Positions 34,540 to 42,341 of a stretch of DNA of 64,000 nucleotides are shown one piece after another; the first letter of the stretch is position 1; the number at the start of each line of letters is the position of its first letter. The stretch is taken from assembly GCF_013346665.1 (NCBI RefSeq), contig NZ_JABVBB010000022.1, forward strand, positions 62,001-126,000, given 5' to 3'. Position numbers and translations under genes: made by a program. The stretch comes from Sulfitobacter maritimus. Its GTDB lineage: Bacteria; Pseudomonadota; Alphaproteobacteria; Rhodobacterales; Rhodobacteraceae. Below the pieces are notes generated by a model. It made no database searches. It saw only the letters and a program-made list of their open reading frames with translations, and was not told where the DNA came from.

Positions 34540-35931
34540 TTACTCTCCTTTTTGGGCGGGATAGCCAGCGGCAGTCCAAGCCTTCCAACTGCCCGGCACG
34601 CTGCGAATGTCAGTGAAGCCATGGGCCCGCAGAAGGCTCGCCGCGATGCTGGCGCGAAACCCGCTCGCACAATAGGTGGCGTAGGGCGCAGATTTGTCGA
34701 GGGTATCCAGCTCGTCGCGCAACGCGCCCAAAAACGCATGGGTCGCGCCGGGGATATGGCCGCTCTCCCATTCATCCGGTTTGCGCACATCCAGCGGCGT
34801 GACGTCTTTCGCGTCCTTCAGGTCATGCACTGACATCTGCGGGATCTGCGCCAAACCGCGCCCGGCCTCACGCCAAGCGCCGATGCCGCCGGCAAGGTAG
34901 CCGCCAAACTTCGTGAACCCCGTCCGCCAGAGCAGGCGCAGCGCGTCATCTACCTCTGCGTCCGACTCTGTCACAAGATAGAGGGGCCGTTCCGGGTCCA
35001 ACAACCAGCCCGCCCAGACCGACAATTCGGGCCGCAGGCCGATGTTCAGGCTGCCGCTGATATGGCCGCCGCCAAACCCCATCATATCGCGCAGGTCCAA
35101 CAATTGCGCGCCGTCCTCGGCCACCTTGGCAAAGGCATCCACTGTCATCGGCGGAATGCGTGGCAGGTTGCGCAGCACCTCCGGCCCCTTTGCATTCACC
35201 TTTTTCATACGCGGGTAATGCGAGGGCACCGGCGGCGCGTCGTTCAGCATGGTGTCCTTAAATTCATCGAGGTCTTCGATCTTGGCATAGCTGTTAAATC
35301 GCCGTTCATAACCGATGGTTGAAGACATCCGGTCGCCGATATTTGGCCCACAGGCCGACCCCGCGCCATGGCAGGGGTAAATGATCACATCATCCGGCAG
35401 CGCCATGAACACATCACGCACGGTGTGGAACAACTTTTCGGTCAACTCTTCGGTCTCATCATCGCCCAACAGATCAGGCCGCCCCACGCTGTCGACGAAA
35501 AACGCATCGCCCGACAGAACACCCCAGGGCGTGTCCTTGTCGCCGTCATAGAGCATATAAGACATGTGTTCCGGCGTGTGACCGGGGGTGAAGCGCGCCT
35601 TCATTCGCATCCCGCCAAAGGTAAACTCATCCCCATCGCGCACGGCTTCGTGGTCAAACCCATACTCCGCCCTGCCCTCGGTCGAGACGTAAAGTTTAGC
35701 CTGACTACCCAAACGGTCCACCAATTCCCGCGCGCCGCTCAAGAAGTCAGCGTGGATATGGGTCTCAAACACATGGGTGATCGCCATACCAAAGCGCCGG
35801 GCGGTTTCGATATAGATGCCCACATCCGGGCGCGGATCGACAACAGCGCAGGTATGGGTGGCGTCGTCTCCGAGCAGATAGGAGCATTCGGCCACGCCAT
35901 CGGCGAGGATTTGTTCAAATCGCAGGGTCAT
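34540..35931 (-). CDS. MBL-rhodanese-rhodanese fusion (CstB-like persulfide dioxygenase/sulfurtransferase)
   Basis: A 463-residue multidomain enzyme. The ATG at 35929-35931 follows AGGAGG. The MBL domain (residues about 1-240) has ETHIHADFLSGA and TPGHTPEHMSYM. Then two rhodanese domains: the first (about 265-355) has no active cysteine, the second (about 370-463) has YCASGFRAS. The MBL + pseudo-rhodanese + active rhodanese order is that of CstB, which oxidises persulfide to thiosulfate. It leads the minus operon with the DUF442 gene. Confidence 0.88.
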   Translation of the reverse strand: MTLRFEQILADGVAECSYLLGDDATHTCAVVDPRPDVGIYIETARRFGMAITHVFETHIHADFLSGARELVDRLGSQAKLYVSTEGRAEYGFDHEAVRDGDEFTFGGMRMKARFTPGHTPEHMSYMLYDGDKDTPWGVLSGDAFFVDSVGRPDLLGDDETEELTEKLFHTVRDVFMALPDDVIIYPCHGAGSACGPNIGDRMSSTIGYERRFNSYAKIEDLDEFKDTMLNDAPPVPSHYPRMKKVNAKGPEVLRNLPRIPPMTVDAFAKVAEDGAQLLDLRDMMGFGGGHISGSLNIGLRPELSVWAGWLLDPERPLYLVTESDAEVDDALRLLWRTGFTKFGGYLAGGIGAWREAGRGLAQIPQMSVHDLKDAKDVTPLDVRKPDEWESGHIPGATHAFLGALRDELDTLDKSAPYATYCASGFRASIAASLLRAHGFTDIRSVPGSWKAWTAAGYPAQKGE

Positions 35932-36135
35932 GTCGTCCTCCTTTGCCGGGGAAACAATAGGGATGGCGTGGGAGTTCCGGCATTGCGCCGCCGCAAAGCG
36001 CATTTTCTTTTACCTGACTAATAAGGTCGGGATTGCGAAGTGCTTTTCCTTTTGTTAGGCACCCGCCATAGATTTCATACGGAGCGCACCTACCATTCCC
36101 GCGCCCCGCCTTTCGAAACGCTCAGGGAGCCACCA

Positions 36136-36579
36136 ATGTCGCATTCTCGTCTCGCCGCCCTTGTGGCTTTGCCCGTCCTGCTTGCCCAAGGCGCTTTTGC
36201 CGAAGCTGCGGTTGATGAAACGCCCGCCCCCGCAGGGCTTCAGGTCGAGTTGAACGCTGCCGAAACGACGGACGCGAACTGCACACTCACCTTTCTGATC
36301 ACCAACACGCTCGACACGCCGTTGGAAAAGGCAGTCTATGAAACCGTGCTTTTCGACCAAAACGGCACTGTTGACCGGCTGACCCTGTTCGATTTCGGCA
36401 CGCTCCCTGTGGGCCGCCCCCGCGTGCGCCAATTCGTTGTGCCGCAAACCACCTGTGAGAACTTGGGCCGCATCCTCTTTAACGGCGCACAGACCTGCGC
36501 GGGCGAGGGGGTTGACGCTGGCATCTGCGAAAGCGATTTGAGCCTGACATCCCGCACCGAGATTGAGGTGCTGGGCTAA
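36136..36579 (+). CDS. Secreted protein in front of the TonB operon
   Basis: A 147-residue protein of unknown function. The ATG at 36136, after GGGAGCCACCA, yields a signal peptide ending AFAEAA. The mature part is a beta-type domain (LNAAETTDANCTLTFLITNT) with four cysteines (DANC, QTTC, AQTC, GIC) that could form disulfides. It is the first gene of an ExbB-ExbD-ExbD-TonB operon and its stop overlaps exbB as TAATG. Such a gene appears regularly in this operon in related bacteria, so it may be an accessory subunit. Confidence 0.75.
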   Translation: MSHSRLAALVALPVLLAQGAFAEAAVDETPAPAGLQVELNAAETTDANCTLTFLITNTLDTPLEKAVYETVLFDQNGTVDRLTLFDFGTLPVGRPRVRQFVVPQTTCENLGRILFNGAQTCAGEGVDAGICESDLSLTSRTEIEVLG

Positions 36580-37232
36580 TGGATCAACTGACCGATCTGC
36601 TCGCCCCTCTGCGCGATATCGCTCAAACCGGGGGACCGGTCGTCGTCATCCTGATGGTCGTGGCAGTCCTGACCCTTGCGGTTGCGCTCTACAAAACATG
36701 GCAATTCCGCGCCGCCGCCGTGGGCCGCCACAAGGCGCTGTCGCAGGCTGTCACCGCATGGGAGCAAGGCGACAAGCCACAGGCAGAGGCCGCGTTGCGC
36801 CGCTCCAAAAGCTACCTTGTTCCAGTGGTCCGCATGGCGATGACCACCCCCGATGCCGGACAGGCCCGTCTGCAAGCCGAGGCCGAATTGCGGTTTGCCA
36901 AGCTTGAACGCGGCTTCCGCCTGCTCGATTCCGTCGCACAACTCGCCCCGCTGCTTGGCCTTTTCGGCACCGTTCTGGGCATGATCGAAGCCTTTCGCGC
37001 GCTGCAAGACGCAGGTTCCCAGGTCGATCCGTCGATCCTTGCGGGCGGCATTTGGGTGGCGCTGCTGACCACCGCCGTGGGGCTGGTCGTCGCGATGCCC
37101 ACCGCGCTGGTGCTGAGTTGGCTGGAACAGCGCATGGAAAACGAACGGGTCATCGCAGACAAAGCCATCCTGACCGTGCTGCACCCCGGCCAAACCCCCG
37201 CCGCGCCACGGGCCGAGGCTGCCCATGGCTAG
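36579..37232 (+). CDS. exbB: MotA/TolQ/ExbB proton channel family protein
   Basis: A 217-residue proton channel subunit. Three transmembrane helices (near residues 15-40, 120-145 and 155-180) with APLLGLFGTVLGMIEAFRALQ and GGIWVALLTTAVGLVVAMP, the family core. Located with two ExbD genes and a tonB gene, it powers TonB-dependent outer-membrane transport. Start overlaps the previous stop; TolQ is possible but the neighbours favour ExbB. Confidence 0.88.
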   Translation: MDQLTDLLAPLRDIAQTGGPVVVILMVVAVLTLAVALYKTWQFRAAAVGRHKALSQAVTAWEQGDKPQAEAALRRSKSYLVPVVRMAMTTPDAGQARLQAEAELRFAKLERGFRLLDSVAQLAPLLGLFGTVLGMIEAFRALQDAGSQVDPSILAGGIWVALLTTAVGLVVAMPTALVLSWLEQRMENERVIADKAILTVLHPGQTPAAPRAEAAHG

Positions 37233-37602
37233 GCCACGCCGCCGGCGCAACCGCCTGTCGATGACCTCACTAATCGACGTGATTTTCCTTTTGCTGTTGT
37301 TTTTTATGCTGACCTCGACCTTCTCCAAGTTCAGCGAGATTGAACTCACGGCGGCGACCTCTGGTGCGGGCGCGACAGCGGATACGAAACCCTATTTTAT
37401 GCAGTTGGGCGCCAACAGCCTGCGGTTGAACGGCGAGGCGCTGGCGCTGACCAATCTGACCGACAGCGCCTTGGCCGAAGCCAAAGACGGCACCCCCTTG
37501 CTGATCTCGCTCGCCGACGCTGTCGAAAGCCAGCGGCTGGCCGACCTGCTCATCGCCCTGCGCGCTTTCCCTGCGCTGCGCGTCACGGTTCTGGAGAGCT
37601 AA
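37225..37602 (+). CDS. exbD: ExbD/TolR family protein (first)
   Basis: A 125-residue single-span protein. Positive N-terminus MARPRRRRNRLSMTSLIDVIFLLLLFFML, in which the Asp of LIDVIF is the essential proton-pathway residue. A periplasmic domain follows. Overlaps exbB by 8 bases. The second ExbD gene follows 2 bases after; having two different ExbDs in one operon is common in Rhodobacterales. Confidence 0.9.
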   Translation: MARPRRRRNRLSMTSLIDVIFLLLLFFMLTSTFSKFSEIELTAATSGAGATADTKPYFMQLGANSLRLNGEALALTNLTDSALAEAKDGTPLLISLADAVESQRLADLLIALRAFPALRVTVLES

Positions 37603-37604
37603 GG

Positions 37605-37994
37605 ATGCGCCCGCTCGCCAAACGCAAAGCGCAACGCGAACCGACCATTGCGCTGATCAACATCGTCTTTCTGATGCTCGTGTTTTTCATGGTCGCAGGC
37701 ACCCTCGCGCAGCCGCTTGACCCTGACCTTAAGTTGATCGAGACCCAAGACCTCGAAGGCCGTGCGCCGCCCGATGCTTTGGTCGTGCATCCAGACGGAC
37801 GTCTGACTCATGCTGCACAGGACATCGCCAGCGCTGTCGATTTCTTGGCATCACTGGACGAAGACTCTCGCGCCGCCGTGCGCCTGCTGCCGGACCGGGC
37901 GCTGCCTGCGAAGACGCTCGTCCGGCTGACCCGCGAGTTGCGTGCTGCCGGGGCAGGGCGGGTGTTGCTGGTCACGCAAAGGGCGCTGCAATGA
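37605..37994 (+). CDS. exbD: ExbD/TolR family protein (second)
   Basis: A 129-residue single-span protein: MRPLAKRKAQREPTIALINI, then VFLMLVFFMVAG. The usual Asp at the LIDV position is replaced by Asn (ALINIVFLML), so this copy may not carry protons. It overlaps tonB as ATGA. Likely forms a mixed ExbD pair with the preceding product. Confidence 0.85.
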   Translation: MRPLAKRKAQREPTIALINIVFLMLVFFMVAGTLAQPLDPDLKLIETQDLEGRAPPDALVVHPDGRLTHAAQDIASAVDFLASLDEDSRAAVRLLPDRALPAKTLVRLTRELRAAGAGRVLLVTQRALQ

Positions 37995-38959
37995 TCCCCG
38001 GCTCGAACCTTGTGAAACTGCTCTCGCTCGGCCTTGCCGCCGGGGTGGTTCTGGGCGCGTCCCAGTGGCTACAGCCCGACAACAGCGCCAAGATCGCAGG
38101 CGGGGGCGCGCCTGCCGCCGCACAGCTTGGCACCCGGTTTGAGGATATGTCCGCCGGTACGCTCACCGCCCAGCCGGTGGAGGAGATCACGCCAACGCCC
38201 CCGGCAGAGACCACGGCGCTGAAAGCCGAAGCACCCGCGCCGCTCGCCCCGGCCCAACCGGTCGAACCCCTGCAATCCACGCAGCCCGCGCCAACCGCCG
38301 CGCCAAAGGCAGAGATCATCGCCGCCGCGCCAAAGGCAGAGGCCATCGTCGCCGCACCCCCCGCCGTGACTGCAAGCGAAACGCCCGTCCTGCCCCCCGT
38401 CACGCCACAACCAGCCCCGACAGAGACCGCCAGCGCCCCGCCCAGCGAGACGCTCACGGCCGAGCCCGAGGACACCCCCGCACCGCGCCTGTCGCAACGC
38501 CCCCAACGTCGCGATCCGGTGCGCGCTGCCGAAGCGGCTCAAAAAGCCAAACCCAAGCCTGCGCCCAAGCCAAAACCAAAACAAACCGCCCGTGGCAACG
38601 CCAAGCGCAACAACACCCAAGGCGCGCAAGCCGCCACGCGGGCGGGCAATGCCACCCAATCCGGCGCTCGGAAACAAGCCGCCGCGCCCTCGGGCAATGC
38701 AGCGGCCAGCAACTACCCCGGTCAGGTCATGGCCCGCATCGCCCGCGCGGGCAAACCCCGCGTGCGCTCGCGCGGCACTGCCGTCATTGCTTTTTCCGTG
38801 GGCAACACTGGCCAGCTTGCGCGGGCCAGCGTGGCCCGCAGTTCCGGCTCCTCGGCGCTTGATCAAGCGGCCTTGGCTTTGATCCGCAAAGCCGCACCTT
38901 TCCCGCGCCCGCCCGCCGGGGCGCAGCGCTCTTTTTCGATCCGTATCAAGGGGCGCTAG
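37991..38959 (+). CDS. tonB: Energy transducer TonB
   Basis: TonB connects ExbB/D energy to outer-membrane receptors; 322 residues. N-terminal membrane anchor (about residues 10-28) followed by a long Pro/Ala/Lys-rich periplasmic linker and a C-terminal domain beginning YPGQVMARIARAGKPRVRSRG with GQLARASVARSSGSSALDQAALALIRKAAPFPRPPAG-like pattern, the TonB_C fold. No TonB-dependent receptor is in the window. The tail ends 8 bases before the convergent aminotransferase. Confidence 0.9.
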   Translation: MIPGSNLVKLLSLGLAAGVVLGASQWLQPDNSAKIAGGGAPAAAQLGTRFEDMSAGTLTAQPVEEITPTPPAETTALKAEAPAPLAPAQPVEPLQSTQPAPTAAPKAEIIAAAPKAEAIVAAPPAVTASETPVLPPVTPQPAPTETASAPPSETLTAEPEDTPAPRLSQRPQRRDPVRAAEAAQKAKPKPAPKPKPKQTARGNAKRNNTQGAQAATRAGNATQSGARKQAAAPSGNAAASNYPGQVMARIARAGKPRVRSRGTAVIAFSVGNTGQLARASVARSSGSSALDQAALALIRKAAPFPRPPAGAQRSFSIRIKGR

Positions 38960-38967
38960 GGCAGGGG

Positions 38968-40302
38968 TCAGCCTTCTGAGATGACCTTGTCGACCGCGTC
39001 ACCCAGCATCTGCACGATCTGGTCAATCTCCTGCGGGGTTGAGGTGAAGGCCGGGGCCAACAACACATGATCCCCTGCCGTGCCATCGGCGCAGCCCTGC
39101 GACGGATAGCAGATCATCCCCGCCTGCATAGCCGCCCGCTGAACCTTGCCTGCAACATTGCGCGACACGTCAAAAGGCGTCTTCCCGTCCCGTTCGGCCA
39201 CCAACTCAATCGACCAAAAGAGCCCGCGTCCACGAATGTCACCGACATGGGGGTGCTGGCCAAACCGTGCCTGCAATGCTGCCTCCAGTTGCGCCCCGCG
39301 CTCCCGCACGGCGCCCAGCAGATCCCGCCGCTCAACCTCTTGCAAAACCGCGAGCGCTCCCGCCGTGGCCACGGCGTGCGACATATAGGTATGGCCGTTC
39401 CACAGGCTGCCACTGCCTGCCAAGATCGCATCAATCACGCGCTCGCGGGCCATCACCGCCGCGATCGGCTGATAGCCCGCGCCCAGCCCCTTGGCCATCG
39501 TGGTAATGTCTGCACAGATGCCCTCTTGTTCCAGAGCAAACAGGCTCCCCGTCCGGCCCATGCCGCACATGACTTCATCCGCGATCAGCAAGACGCCGTG
39601 GCGGTCACAGATCTCGCGCACCCGCTTGAAATAGCCTTCGGGCGCAGGTTGCGAGCCGAGCGACGCACCGACAACCGGCTCTGCCACAAAGGCCGCGACA
39701 GTCTCTGGCCCAAGCGCCAAGATCCGCGCCTCCAACTGCTCCGCCAATCGCTGCGCAAAATCTGCCTCGCTCTCCCCCGCGTGCTGGAGACGATACGCAT
39801 AGGCCGCATCGATATGCTCTACATCCATCAACATCGGCGCAAAGGGCGCCCGCCGCCCCGCATGGCCGCCCACCGCCAGCGCACCGAGCGTATTGCCGTG
39901 ATAGCTCGGCTTGCGCGCGATGATCTTTGCCCGCGCCGCATCGCCCCGTTCCAGATGATACTGCCGCGCCAGCTTCAGCGCCGCCTCCATCGCTTCCGAC
40001 CCGCTGCCCAGATACATGACCCGGCCTTCGCCTGTTCCCTCAGGAGCATGGGCAATCAGATAATCGGCCAAATCCTCGGCAGGTGGATTGGTGAACAGGC
40101 CCGTGTGTGCAAAGGCAAGCTTGTCCAGCTGCGCGGCAATCGCCTGACGCACGGCGGCATTGTCATGGCCAAGGCTCGACACAGCCGCGCCCCCGCAAGC
40201 ATCAAGATAGCGCATCCCCTTGTCATCAATAAGGTAATTTCCCTCACCTTTGACGATGACAGGCTGCGTGGCGCGCAGGTTACGGTGCAGTACATGGCTC
40301 AT
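38968..40302 (-). CDS. Class III pyridoxal-phosphate aminotransferase
   Basis: A 444-residue aminotransferase of the class III (ornithine/omega-amino acid) type. The PLP lysine lies in ITTMAKGLGAGYQPIAAVM; YLGSGSEAMEAALKLARQYH and LLIADEVMCGMGRTGSLFALE are cofactor-binding. Exact substrate unknown. It is divergent from gap, with 222 bases between, and convergent with tonB. Annotated relatives are often called aspartate aminotransferase family protein. Confidence 0.9.
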   Translation of the reverse strand: MSHVLHRNLRATQPVIVKGEGNYLIDDKGMRYLDACGGAAVSSLGHDNAAVRQAIAAQLDKLAFAHTGLFTNPPAEDLADYLIAHAPEGTGEGRVMYLGSGSEAMEAALKLARQYHLERGDAARAKIIARKPSYHGNTLGALAVGGHAGRRAPFAPMLMDVEHIDAAYAYRLQHAGESEADFAQRLAEQLEARILALGPETVAAFVAEPVVGASLGSQPAPEGYFKRVREICDRHGVLLIADEVMCGMGRTGSLFALEQEGICADITTMAKGLGAGYQPIAAVMARERVIDAILAGSGSLWNGHTYMSHAVATAGALAVLQEVERRDLLGAVRERGAQLEAALQARFGQHPHVGDIRGRGLFWSIELVAERDGKTPFDVSRNVAGKVQRAAMQAGMICYPSQGCADGTAGDHVLLAPAFTSTPQEIDQIVQMLGDAVDKVISEG

Positions 40303-40439
40303 CGAAGAATCCGATCTTTAAAGTCGTCCCAATTTACCGCCCTTCACACGAACCGCCAGCGTAATCATCAGCGTTCAGCAGAACTGCGCAATCCGCGCCC
40401 ACCATAGCCCCACTTAGCGCATAGCCCCCATATCAGCGG

Positions 40440-40467
40440 TTGATTTCTCATTAAATCACCCTATGTT
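40440..40467 (+). promoter_or_regulatory. Candidate promoter of gap
   Basis: A -35-like TTGATT at 40440-40445 and a -10-like TATGTT at 40462-40467 are 16 bases apart. They lie upstream of gap. The next palindrome (40478-40489) would overlap the transcription start region. Confidence 0.45.
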
Positions 40468-40477
40468 GCACCCATAT

Positions 40478-40489
40478 GTTAGCGCTAAC
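40478..40489. promoter_or_regulatory. LacI-family operator-like palindrome before gap
   Basis: GTTAGCGCTAAC is a perfect 12-base palindrome with the central CG typical of LacI-family operators. It is 36 bases upstream of the gap start and just after the promoter candidate, a position suited to repression. No LacI gene is in the window. Confidence 0.6.
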
Positions 40490-40524
40490 CAAGCTGCCCG
40501 TTGACCGGGCCGTCGGAGGATACA

Positions 40525-41526
40525 ATGACCACGAAAATCGCCATCAACGGCTTCGGCCGCATCGGTCGCTGCGTATTACGCGCTCTGGTGGAGAACGGCT
40601 TTGACGGTCTCGAAGTCGTTGCGATCAACGACCTCGCCGACGCGGAGAACCTGCTGCATCTTCTGAAATACGATTCCGTCCATGGCCGTCTGACGGTGGA
40701 CGCCGAGCTAAAAGACGACAGGCTGCACATTGCCGGGCAGAAAATCCGTATGACCGCCGAGCGCGACCCGGCCAAACTGCCTTGGGATGACGTTGATATC
40801 GTCTATGAATGCACCGGCTTTTTCACCGCCCGCGATGCGGCGGCCAAACATCTTGAGAACGGCAGCAAACGCGTGCTCATTTCCGCCCCCGGCAAGGGTG
40901 TCGACCGCACTGTGGTCTATGGGGTTAACCATCAAGAGCTGACCGCTGAGGATGTGATCGTTTCCAATGCCTCCTGCACCACCAACTGCCTCGCGCCGGT
41001 GGCCAAGGTGCTTGACGATACCTTCGGGATCGAGACCGGCTATATGACCACGATCCACGCCTATACCGGCGACCAGCCCACCCATGACAGCCCCCACCGC
41101 GACCCTTACCGGGGCCGGGCTGCGGCACTTTCCATGGTGCCGACTTCCACCGGTGCTGCTGCTGCGATTTCTCAGGTGATTCCGCATCTCAAAGGCCGTC
41201 TCGAAGGGTCTGCCGTGCGCGTGCCGACTGCCAATGTCTCGCTGGTGGATCTGTGCATCATGCCCGCCAAACCTGCGACAGCCGAAGCGGTGAATGGTGC
41301 GATTGCAAAGGCGGCGCAAGGTGCGCTGAAAGGCGTGTTGGCAACCGAATCCGCGCCGCTGGTTTCCAGTGATTTCAACCACGATCCTCATTCATCGATC
41401 TTTGCGCCCGATCAGACTCGCGTGACAGATGGCGGAATGATCCGCGTGGTCAGTTGGTATGACAATGAATGGGGCTTCTCAAACCGAATGAACGACACGG
41501 CCCGCGCCATGGCGGCGCTTCTCTAA
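40525..41526 (+). CDS. gap: Glyceraldehyde-3-phosphate dehydrogenase, type I
   Basis: Glycolytic/gluconeogenic enzyme, 333 residues. ATG at 40525 with a GGAGGA site. NAD-binding KIAINGFGRIGRCVLRALVE and the catalytic SNASCTTNCLAPVAK are present, with VSWYDNEWGFSNRM at the C-end. It has its own operator-like palindrome and a strong hairpin after the stop, so is a single-gene unit. Confidence 0.97.
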   Translation: MTTKIAINGFGRIGRCVLRALVENGFDGLEVVAINDLADAENLLHLLKYDSVHGRLTVDAELKDDRLHIAGQKIRMTAERDPAKLPWDDVDIVYECTGFFTARDAAAKHLENGSKRVLISAPGKGVDRTVVYGVNHQELTAEDVIVSNASCTTNCLAPVAKVLDDTFGIETGYMTTIHAYTGDQPTHDSPHRDPYRGRAAALSMVPTSTGAAAAISQVIPHLKGRLEGSAVRVPTANVSLVDLCIMPAKPATAEAVNGAIAKAAQGALKGVLATESAPLVSSDFNHDPHSSIFAPDQTRVTDGGMIRVVSWYDNEWGFSNRMNDTARAMAALL

Positions 41527-41572
41527 CCCGCTCTGGCTTCAGCCTTTTAGAGAGCGGGGCCCGCGCCCCCTT

Positions 41573-41600
41573 CGGTCGGATCGCGCAAGCGATCCGACCG
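41573..41600. terminator. Perfect 12-bp hairpin between gap and MarR gene
   Basis: CGGTCGGATCGC at 41573-41584 pairs perfectly with GCGATCCGACCG at 41589-41600 through a GCAA tetraloop. It lies between the convergent gap and MarR-like gene stops, so probably terminates both. No T-run follows in either direction. Confidence 0.6.
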
Positions 41601-41606
41601 TCGTCC

Positions 41607-42134
41607 TTACAGCGACGCCGCCGCGCGGCTCGCCTGATCATACTGCCCCGACATCGCCCTAAGCTGCGCTGCAATCCGGCGCAGTTCCTCGCCTGAGATA
41701 TCGGTGCGCGGCAGCCCGTCTAAAAAACACGCCTGCCGGATCGCGCGGTAGGCGTCGCAAAGCTCGGCCCCGGCCTCTGACGTGCGATAGAACACCTCCT
41801 TGCCGCGCTTTTCAGCCGACAGCAGTTCGGCCTTTACCAATTTGCGCAGCGCATAGTTCACCGTATGCGTGTCTTCGATGTTGAGCAGAAAACAAATGTC
41901 GGTCAGCCGCTTTTCCCGACCACGGTGATTGGCGTTGTGCAACACCAAGATTTCCAGCGGCGTCAGATCGCCATTCCCCGCCGCCGCCATGCAGCGCGAC
42001 ATCCAGCGGGTAAAAGCGTTATAGGCGATGATCATCCCGTATTCGAGTTCGGACGCCTCCCATCCTTCGCCCTCGGCCAAGTGACGGGACGAGACGATGC
42101 GCCGGGACGGGCGGGGGGTGTCGGGGTCGGACAT
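41607..42134 (-). CDS. MarR-like winged-helix transcriptional regulator
   Basis: A 175-residue DNA-binding protein. The start ATG at 42132-42134 (MSDPDTPRPSRRIVSS) is preferred over a longer upstream frame. LTPLEILVLHNANHRGREKRL, TDICFLLNIEDTHTVNYALRKL and KAELLSAEKRGKEVFYRTSE make up the winged helix. Related proteins occur in Roseobacters as predicted MarR-like regulators. Its targets are unknown; the Hint-domain gene is divergent across 207 bases. Confidence 0.8.
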   Translation of the reverse strand: MSDPDTPRPSRRIVSSRHLAEGEGWEASELEYGMIIAYNAFTRWMSRCMAAAGNGDLTPLEILVLHNANHRGREKRLTDICFLLNIEDTHTVNYALRKLVKAELLSAEKRGKEVFYRTSEAGAELCDAYRAIRQACFLDGLPRTDISGEELRRIAAQLRAMSGQYDQASRAAASL

Positions 42135-42341
42135 GGGCAGCCTCCGGCAGTTTGATGCAACAACGTTACCAAGACGCTGGCGTTTTACAAGCGTCGCGGG
42201 TCCGCACGGTGCAAATCCTCTTAATCCGGGAGCAAAATCAAATTGCAACAGATTGAAAACACGCGCTCTGCCTGTCTTCCGCGATGCCCTGTGCGCTGCT
42301 AGGTTTATGGTAATAAAAAACGTAAGGCAGGCAGAGCAAAA

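Noticed and set aside
39067-40407. 446-codon frame antisense to the aminotransferase
   Set aside because: Arg/His/Gln-rich shadow.
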